A DNA stretch of 49,978 nucleotides from Gracilibacillus ureilyticus. GTDB taxonomy: Bacteria; Bacillota; Bacilli; Bacillales; Amphibacillaceae. A program made the translations under genes and the position numbers. The notes under the pieces are model-generated. The model saw only the letters and a program-made list of their open reading frames with translations, was not told where the DNA came from and made no database searches. The stretch covers positions 67,293 through 117,270 of the forward strand of contig NZ_FOGL01000016.1 in assembly GCF_900111195.1 (NCBI RefSeq). The letters are read 5' to 3'. Positions 44,943-49,978 of this stretch are shown one piece after another. How positions within the stretch are numbered: the stretch's first letter is position 1; every line of letters begins with the position of its first letter.

Positions 44943-45665
44943 ATGATTGAAAAATTAAAGTTACTGTCCATTGGTGACATAAAAAATATGCAGCGTGAAC
45001 CATTATTGTTATTTGCTTTATTTGGGATATTGCTTTTAGCAACAGTTATTCGCTACGGATTGCCGGAACTAGATGATATCTTTAACCACTTCACGGCTTT
45101 TTCCTTACAACCGCATTTTCAGATAATTACCGGCATCTCCCTACTGATGGCTCCGCTGATGGTCGGCATGCTTTACGGTTTAATCATATTAGATGAGCGG
45201 GATGAAGGATTATTAGTTTATTTTTCGGTGACACCAATCACCAAAACTGGTTATCTTCTTGCCAGAATAACCGCTCCTGTTATCGTTACATTCTTTATGT
45301 CTTACCTCTTCATACTGGTGCAAGGAATCGCTATATGGGATTGGGCCACTTTTCTTCCCATATCTATCTTATTGAGCCTCCAAGCTCCCATTGTGACGAT
45401 ATTACTGGCAAGCCTCGCATCAAATAAAGTGGAAGGACTGGCTCTTATTAAAGTAATCAACCTAATGCTCTTCGCACCACTTATTGATTATATATTCAGC
45501 CACCCGACCGCTAAATTTGTGATGATTTTCCCTCTATACTGGCCAGTGCAAGCTTTTATGCAGATTGGCAAGGAACCTTTTTGGCTTTATGTTATAACAG
45601 GTCTTTTTGTCACAGTATTTTGGCTATGGTTGTTTGGCCAAATGTTCCGCAGGCGGAATGAGTAG
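44943..45665 (+). CDS. ABC exporter permease subunit 2
   Basis: 240 residues with six hydrophobic segments and the equivalent motif DERDEGLLVYFSVTPITKTGY. It is distantly similar to subunit 1, so the two are probably an old duplication. GGAGGTG precedes the ATG, 15 nt after subunit 1. It ends the TetR-ABC operon. No clear terminator was seen in the 46 bp before the convergent SEC-C gene. Confidence 0.88.
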   Translation: MIEKLKLLSIGDIKNMQREPLLLFALFGILLLATVIRYGLPELDDIFNHFTAFSLQPHFQIITGISLLMAPLMVGMLYGLIILDERDEGLLVYFSVTPITKTGYLLARITAPVIVTFFMSYLFILVQGIAIWDWATFLPISILLSLQAPIVTILLASLASNKVEGLALIKVINLMLFAPLIDYIFSHPTAKFVMIFPLYWPVQAFMQIGKEPFWLYVITGLFVTVFWLWLFGQMFRRRNE

Positions 45666-45711
45666 AAGCATATCTTGAGATTCGCTCAGGGAATATATTA
45701 TTAAGGCCACT

Positions 45712-46896
45712 CTAGCTCTTTCCGCAGCATTTCTTGTATTTTTTCCCGCTGCCGCATGGACACGGTTCATTTCTGCCGACTTTCCTTACGGTTTCCTGCT
45801 TATTCTGTTGCTGCATGGAACCTGGAAACGGCCGCATACCCGCCGTATCTATTGGTCTCAGTTCTTCCGATGTATGACCTTTTAGTGCCCATTCTCTCGT
45901 ATTGTTCATTAATTCCATCAGATGATCCATGACGGCATGTACATCTTCTATTCGATCAAAAATTAAAACTTCTGTAAGGTGTCGCATCACCTCGTTCGGA
46001 CTTTTACCTTCCTTTGTGTCCCAAACACATTCCTCCACCAGTTCGTCTGCAGCTTCCTTGCCGATGTCAAAGTTCCTTGTCAGAAACTTCACAAACCGAC
46101 GGTAACTTACGTTTCTCTCAATAAAAAATGGCTGGTTCGCTTCTAATATCTGCGCTTTCGTGAAAGGGTAAAATGGGAGATCCTTCCGTTTCTTCTGCTC
46201 TGCCAGAATCCATTGAGGATTCTCTGCTAACAGGTCGGAGAAACCATTCAGATCAATAACTATATCTTCATAGTAACTGTTCATCTCATCAATTGCTTTA
46301 AAATATGCCATAAAGTCCAGTGGCTTGTCTGTGTACTTTTCCAGCAGATCAACCATTTGGTGGCTTTCCAGTGCGCCATAGTAATGCAAAAGGCCATATG
46401 TAAGCTTTCGCCATTCTGAATTTCTCTGGCAGACTTTTCTTGCTAATTGATTTTCCTTTAACCTTTGCACAGCAGGAATCAGGTCACTCGGCAGTGCAAT
46501 GATTTTTTTGTCATTTACTATCCCTGTAAATGCTAATCCGCGGTCACGAAAAAATTCTACATTAATATTTGATACAGACTTTATCCCATTATTCTTAGCA
46601 AGCGAAGTTATTGTGTCCAGCATATCACTATCCCAAAAATGATATTGCTGTTCAATGTATTCAGGAATTTTCTCTGTTAACAATGCTGCCAGATCAGCTT
46701 TTTTTAGCTGACTTGCATTTTTAATCCCCAGTTTTTTTCTTATCATATCTAATTCATTTTTTGTTAAACCAGTTAATGCCTCTGATAATTGGAAAGGAAC
46801 TTTGATTGGCGACCAGTACTTCTTTTGTTCCTTTTTGTACAATTCTTTATCCCAGCTATCCATCGCTTCTAACACTTGCATCATCTCTTTATCCAT
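45712..46896 (-). CDS. SEC-C metal-binding domain protein with Rho-N/SAP-like domain
   Basis: 394 residues. Near residues 38-80 is a small helical domain ([15 protein letters not shown], then [13 protein letters not shown]) like the Rho N-terminal/SAP fold that binds nucleic acid. The last 22 residues form a SEC-C zinc site ([13 protein letters not shown]). The helical middle is not recognised. SEC-C tails are found on SecA and many uncharacterised proteins. GGGAGAGGG precedes the ATG. Function is unknown; a role in RNA or ribosome biology is a guess. Confidence 0.82.
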   Translation of the reverse strand: MDKEMMQVLEAMDSWDKELYKKEQKKYWSPIKVPFQLSEALTGLTKNELDMIRKKLGIKNASQLKKADLAALLTEKIPEYIEQQYHFWDSDMLDTITSLAKNNGIKSVSNINVEFFRDRGLAFTGIVNDKKIIALPSDLIPAVQRLKENQLARKVCQRNSEWRKLTYGLLHYYGALESHQMVDLLEKYTDKPLDFMAYFKAIDEMNSYYEDIVIDLNGFSDLLAENPQWILAEQKKRKDLPFYPFTKAQILEANQPFFIERNVSYRRFVKFLTRNFDIGKEAADELVEECVWDTKEGKSPNEVMRHLTEVLIFDRIEDVHAVMDHLMELMNNTREWALKGHTSEELRPIDTAGMRPFPGSMQQQNKQETVRKVGRNEPCPCGSGKKYKKCCGKS

Positions 46897-47016
46897 TTCA
46901 AACCCTCTCCCTCACATATTTCCCGCACCTATTAATCTCCATGGTAAACTATTTTTAAGAAATATTGAACTTTTTTCTGCGATTATTTCTCTTACATATA
47001 GAGAGGGGGCAGCAAT

Positions 47017-47535
47017 TTGACTGACAGACTTGTAAAAAAGGCGCAAAAGGGCGATAAAGAGGCGCTGCTTAAACTTATTTTAAATAAACAGGATGAATAT
47101 TACCGGATCGCATTAAGCTATATGAAAAATAAAGACGATGCATTGGATGTTATGGAAGATATGATTGTGATCCTTTATGAAAAAATCCACACATTGAAAA
47201 AAAGAGAATCTTTCTACAGCTGGAGTAAAACCATACTCGTCAGGTGCTGCTATGATACGTTCCGTAAAAGAAAGAAAACCGAATTTTTAGAAGAGGAAGA
47301 ACTTGTTGCACAGGATGATGAAATAGAGTCTGCAGAAATTCAGATAGATCTCGATCAAATGCTTGCCCAATTAAATCCTCAACAGGCAGAAATGATCCGG
47401 CTAAAATATTTACATGATCTGGACCTGAAAACTATCGGAGCAATTACTAATACATCGCTTGGTACAGTAAAATCGCGAATTTATTATGGTTTAAAGAAAC
47501 TCTATCAATTATATCGAGGTGAGCAGGATGAGTAG
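47017..47535 (+). CDS. ECF-type RNA polymerase sigma factor
   Basis: 172 residues. Region 2 (ALSYMKNKDDALDVMEDM) and region 4 (LNPQQAEMIRLKYLHDLDL, then GTVKSRIYYGLKKL) are both clear. The start is TTG at 47017 with AGAGGGGGC upstream. It overlaps the membrane protein that follows by 8 nt, the usual sigma/anti-sigma coupling. It belongs near the SigV/SigO-like ECF groups of Bacillaceae. A TGAAC word at 46966-46970 could be part of an autoregulated -35, but no convincing -10 was found. Confidence 0.92.
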   Translation: MTDRLVKKAQKGDKEALLKLILNKQDEYYRIALSYMKNKDDALDVMEDMIVILYEKIHTLKKRESFYSWSKTILVRCCYDTFRKRKKTEFLEEEELVAQDDEIESAEIQIDLDQMLAQLNPQQAEMIRLKYLHDLDLKTIGAITNTSLGTVKSRIYYGLKKLYQLYRGEQDE

Positions 47536-48466
47536 TGCGAAACAGCATATCCGTCAGAAAAAGGATCAATTGCAGAAAACTCATGCACCGGCAGAGTTGG
47601 AGGACCGATTACGGGAGCGATTAAATAAGCAGCCAACACGCCGTCCGAAGCGGAACGGGATCATTTTGCGAAGTGTTGCTGCATTAATTATTGTCAGCTT
47701 ATTAATAGGGTATAACTATCAAAGTCTTGCGTATTATGGGAAGAAAATTATCGGATACGATCATATTACCTCAGATACGTTGCAGCATTTAAATGATCTC
47801 GGCATGGGGCAGGTGGTTAATAAAAGCATTACGTTTGAAGATGGGGTAAGGTTTACGATTGACGGGGTTATTGTTGATGATAATCAGCTTGTCATGTTCT
47901 ATACAATGGAAAGTCCTCAATCGATTGAGGAGCACCCTGAATTGGATCATCAGCCAACCAGAATAACAGGTTTTTTGACAGATTCCAATCATGAGAGTGG
48001 AGTTGGTGAAATCAGTGAAGACGGGAAAGTAATGAAAGGAACACACAGCTTTGAGCCGCCGAACGGCTTTGCTAAAGAGTTAACCGTAGAGTTTTTCTTT
48101 ACCTCCGATACGTTAACTTTCTCCTATGACCCGTCAAAGGCAATGGGACATTCAATAAAGCAGCCGATTAATGAAAAAATAACGCTGGATGACGGCCATT
48201 TAACCTTTAAAACCATCACAGCATCGCCAACTTTAACCAGAATCACTGGTAGCGGAAATAAAGCATTGATTGAAAACATCGATTTTGAGCAAATGAGGTT
48301 ACTTGTTAACGGGGAAGAAATCAGCCAGTTTGGTACTGGCTACAGCACCGGAATAACCGGAACTACATTTGAAATGAAATTCGATGCATTGCCGACAGAT
48401 TATGAGGAACTAGCGATTGAATTACATTTACCTAATGATCAGGTGATAGAGATTTATTCGGAATAG
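47528..48466 (+). CDS. DUF4179-type membrane anti-sigma factor
   Basis: 312 residues. A basic cytoplasmic N-terminus of about 45 residues is followed by one membrane helix (about 48-65) and an extracellular beta-rich domain of about 240 residues typical of DUF4179 proteins. The ATG at 47528 lies inside the sigma gene's end, with GAGGTGAG upstream. It should bind and hold the ECF sigma until an envelope signal releases it. No zinc-anti-sigma HxxxCxxC motif is present, so it is not the ZAS class. Confidence 0.85.
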   Translation: MSSAKQHIRQKKDQLQKTHAPAELEDRLRERLNKQPTRRPKRNGIILRSVAALIIVSLLIGYNYQSLAYYGKKIIGYDHITSDTLQHLNDLGMGQVVNKSITFEDGVRFTIDGVIVDDNQLVMFYTMESPQSIEEHPELDHQPTRITGFLTDSNHESGVGEISEDGKVMKGTHSFEPPNGFAKELTVEFFFTSDTLTFSYDPSKAMGHSIKQPINEKITLDDGHLTFKTITASPTLTRITGSGNKALIENIDFEQMRLLVNGEEISQFGTGYSTGITGTTFEMKFDALPTDYEELAIELHLPNDQVIEIYSE

Positions 48467-48478
48467 AAGGAAATAAAG

Positions 48479-48519
48479 AACCCCCTATCTTGGGAGTAGT
48501 TGTCCAGGAATAGGGGGTT
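48479..48519. terminator. Bidirectional intrinsic terminator
   Basis: A 10-bp stem (AACCCCCTAT / ATAGGGGGTT) with a 21-nt loop lies between the convergent anti-sigma and NlpC/P60 genes. T-rich sequence follows on both strands. Confidence 0.8.
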
Positions 48520-48525
48520 TATCTA

Positions 48526-49527
48526 TTAATTCAGAACATTATAAAGTGTTACAGCAAATTCAGCACGTGTTAAGTTTTTATTAGGACGGTAGCTTCCGTC
48601 AGTATATCCTGTAACAATTTGCTGCTCGCGAAGTGCAGTAATTGCCTCAAATGATGGGTGTGTTGCCGGTACATCTGTGAAAGCCTTGCCGCTTCCGTTA
48701 TATGTTAGATTGTTAATGTTCGAGATTAGTATTGCTACTTCTTCTCTATTAATTGGCTGGTCAGGATTGAATGTATTGCCTTCAATATAATCTAAATAGC
48801 CTTTACTCTCAGCAGCCGCAATTTCTCCTTTGGCCCAGTGACTATTTACATCTGCGAAATTTGATGTTTGAGATTTATCATAACCTTTTGCACGCATTAA
48901 CAAAGCAACAGCTTGAGAACGTGTTATATTATGATTAACGCCATATGTGTTGGCACTAAGTCCGCTGATGACTTTTTGCTCGTAAAGAGACTCAATTGCA
49001 TCCTTTGCCCAGTGATTAGCAGGTACGTCTTTAAAAATCTTTGAAGTGGTAACAGTTGCGATTGGAGTGAATTCACTACGTTTTTCATCACTTAATATTT
49101 TTCGTGCGCCAATATAACTGTTTACCCAGTAACTTTCATCCAAGCCACTGATCATCACACCACGGCTTGATGAAGCATGTATAAAATCATTATTGCCAAT
49201 ATATATACCAGCATGGGAAACGCCTTTTCCCGATGTGTTAAAAAATACGATATCGCCAACTTGTAAATTCGCCTTTGATACGGATTGACCTTGGGCATAC
49301 ATGCCGCTGGTCGTACGTGGAAGAGTTACATCGAATTGATTATATACATAATTTATGTATCCTGAACAATCAAATCCGGAAGTTGTTGTTCCACCCCATT
49401 GATAAGGAGTTCCGATATACTGCTTAGCTACTTCTACTAACTTATTTTCCTGTGCCTGTGCTGTATTCTGGGAAAATATTACTGTTCCTATAATTATTAG
49501 GACAAATGTCACTATTACTTTTTTCAT
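48526..49527 (-). CDS. NlpC/P60 peptidoglycan endopeptidase with three SLH domains
   Basis: 333 residues. A signal peptide ends near NTAQAQ (about residue 26). The NlpC/P60 domain (about 28-150) has the complete triad: Cys54 in FDCSGY, His105 in SHAGIY and His117. Three S-layer-homology repeats (about 165-333) follow, including DVPANHWAKDAI and YTDGSYRPNKNLTRAEF, and anchor it to the cell wall. It would cut stem peptides (gamma-D-Glu-diaminopimelate type). The start at 49527 has GAGGTGAGG. A WalR-like box upstream suggests WalKR control of wall turnover. Confidence 0.93.
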   Translation of the reverse strand: MKKVIVTFVLIIIGTVIFSQNTAQAQENKLVEVAKQYIGTPYQWGGTTTSGFDCSGYINYVYNQFDVTLPRTTSGMYAQGQSVSKANLQVGDIVFFNTSGKGVSHAGIYIGNNDFIHASSSRGVMISGLDESYWVNSYIGARKILSDEKRSEFTPIATVTTSKIFKDVPANHWAKDAIESLYEQKVISGLSANTYGVNHNITRSQAVALLMRAKGYDKSQTSNFADVNSHWAKGEIAAAESKGYLDYIEGNTFNPDQPINREEVAILISNINNLTYNGSGKAFTDVPATHPSFEAITALREQQIVTGYTDGSYRPNKNLTRAEFAVTLYNVLN

Positions 49528-49549
49528 TTCCTCACCTCTTAACACGGCG

Positions 49550-49594
49550 ATTATACCACGAAATATGACAATTAAACATTACAGTTTCGTTACA
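49550..49594 (-). promoter_or_regulatory. Extended -10 promoter with WalR-like box
   Basis: On the minus strand TGTAAC-GAAAC-TGTAAT (49594-49578) exactly fits the WalR/YycF consensus of two TGTWAH hexamers spaced by 5 nt. It lies 22 bp upstream of TATAAT (49555-49550), which carries a TGn extension. The weak -35 fits activation by a bound regulator. The downstream gene is a wall hydrolase, the standard WalR target class. Confidence 0.65.
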
Positions 49595-49656
49595 AAATAG
49601 TAAAAAGGTATTACATAGAGATGATGAATAGTACTAGGAAAAGAGGCTTGTGAAAG

Positions 49657-49767
49657 GTGGGGGCTAGGGCTAAGTGGTTTAGAGAGATGCGTGGGTCCGC
49701 TTCGTATGATTATGCAGCTATGTTTGAGGAGGAGAGGTTATTTTATTTGACCAGGATAGTTTCATAA
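49657..49767 (+). CDS. Possible small ORF, 36 codons
   Basis: A GTG at 49657 opens a 36-codon frame to TAA at 49765, with AGAGG about 10 nt upstream. The product would be charged and aromatic (contains KWFREMRGSASYDYAAMF). No family is known to me and there is no promoter evidence. The rest of 49595-49790 shows nothing recognisable. Confidence 0.25.
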   Translation: MGARAKWFREMRGSASYDYAAMFEEERLFYLTRIVS

Positions 49768-49791
49768 AAGGAGATTTACAAAAGAGGGGGC

Positions 49792-49816
49792 GGTATTCGG
49801 CGGAGGGCCGAATACC
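49792..49816. other. Perfect 10-bp hairpin bordering the right repeat array
   Basis: GGTATTCGGC (49792-49801) pairs perfectly with GCCGAATACC (49807-49816) around a GGAGG loop. It abuts the first 51-bp repeat. No T tract follows, so it is not an ordinary terminator. Confidence 0.7.
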
Positions 49817-49978
49817 TTCACTTCCGATTTATTTGGCGCGATGGCTTTCAGACCGCCTACGGACGACTTCACTTCCGATTTTCCTGACGCGAAGGCTTTC
49901 GGACTGCCTCCGAGCGACTTCACTCCCGATTTTCCCGGCGCGATGGCTTTCGGACTGCCTCCGATCGACTTCACTTCC
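49816..49978. repeat. Tandem array of 51-bp GC-rich units (3 full copies plus start of a fourth)
   Basis: Units start at 49816, 49867, 49918 and 49969, continuing past the right edge. Each contains an imperfect dyad: TCCGA...TCGGA outside and CCT...AGG inside. The minus strand stays open through the array because 51 bp equals 17 codons. It would encode repeats of the form GGSPKAIAPGKSEVKS, but the frame has no ribosome binding site within view and starts inside the repeat, so I treat the array as non-coding. Confidence 0.85.

Noticed and set aside
49762-49974. Protein-coding gene of 70 codons on the minus strand
   Set aside because: It lies within the 51-bp tandem array. The frame is open only because 51 is divisible by three, and its start is inside a repeat with no ribosome binding site.

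Overview
The window looks like the chromosome of a low-GC Gram-positive, spore-former-type Bacillaceae. The signs are A/T-rich intergenic DNA, strong AGGAGG-type ribosome binding sites with frequent TTG/GTG starts, lipobox lipoproteins, intrinsic terminators, and recognisable sigma-A, sigma-D-like and WalR-like signals. Two CPA1 Na+/H+ antiporters and a BCCT betaine transporter suggest a halotolerant or alkali-tolerant lifestyle (inference). No rRNA, tRNA, CRISPR array, insertion sequence or prophage was seen.

Layout. (1) 1-534: a tandem array of 52-bp units, each an imperfect hairpin, entering from the left edge. (2) 625-1794: a short CPA1 antiporter. (3) 1.86-9.63 kb: a pectin/oligosaccharide-type island, with two paralogous solute-binding lipoproteins on either side of a membrane-anchored AraC regulator, followed by a leaderless SGNH (rhamnogalacturonan-acetylesterase-like) enzyme. 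No ABC permease is present there. (4) 9.66-21.3 kb: housekeeping and accessory genes: Rpn-family nuclease, SWIM-SNF2 helicase, second CPA1 antiporter, BCCT transporter, CstA, a DUF421 protein and two unknown membrane proteins. (5) 21.4-35.8 kb: a myo-inositol catabolic locus on the minus strand. It holds iolG-B-C-J-A-D-E, a LacI-family regulator, a CUT1 ABC importer (binding lipoprotein plus two permeases, no ATPase) and a cytoplasmic, polysaccharide-lyase-like enzyme. Five copies of one LacI-type operator tie the parts together, and two of them sit directly downstream of good sigma-A promoters. (6) 36.1-45.7 kb: SDR reductase, TetR-MATE pair, GGDEF protein, chemotaxis receptor with a sigma-D-like promoter, and a TetR-ABC exporter operon. 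(7) 45.7-49.5 kb: SEC-C protein, an ECF sigma/anti-sigma pair, and an NlpC/P60-SLH wall hydrolase with a WalR-like box. (8) 49.8-49.98 kb: a second tandem array, 51-bp period, running off the right edge.

How it fits together. The most distinctive unit is the inositol locus. It lacks the usual Bacillus parts IolR (DeoR family) and IolT/IolF (permeases), and in their place has a LacI regulator, a CUT1 sugar-type importer and an unassigned toroid/lyase-like enzyme. This suggests that the substrate is an inositol conjugate or glycoside rather than free inositol (inference). The two hairpin arrays at the window edges are the most unusual non-coding structures; in the left one the arm-closing base pair co-varies between units.
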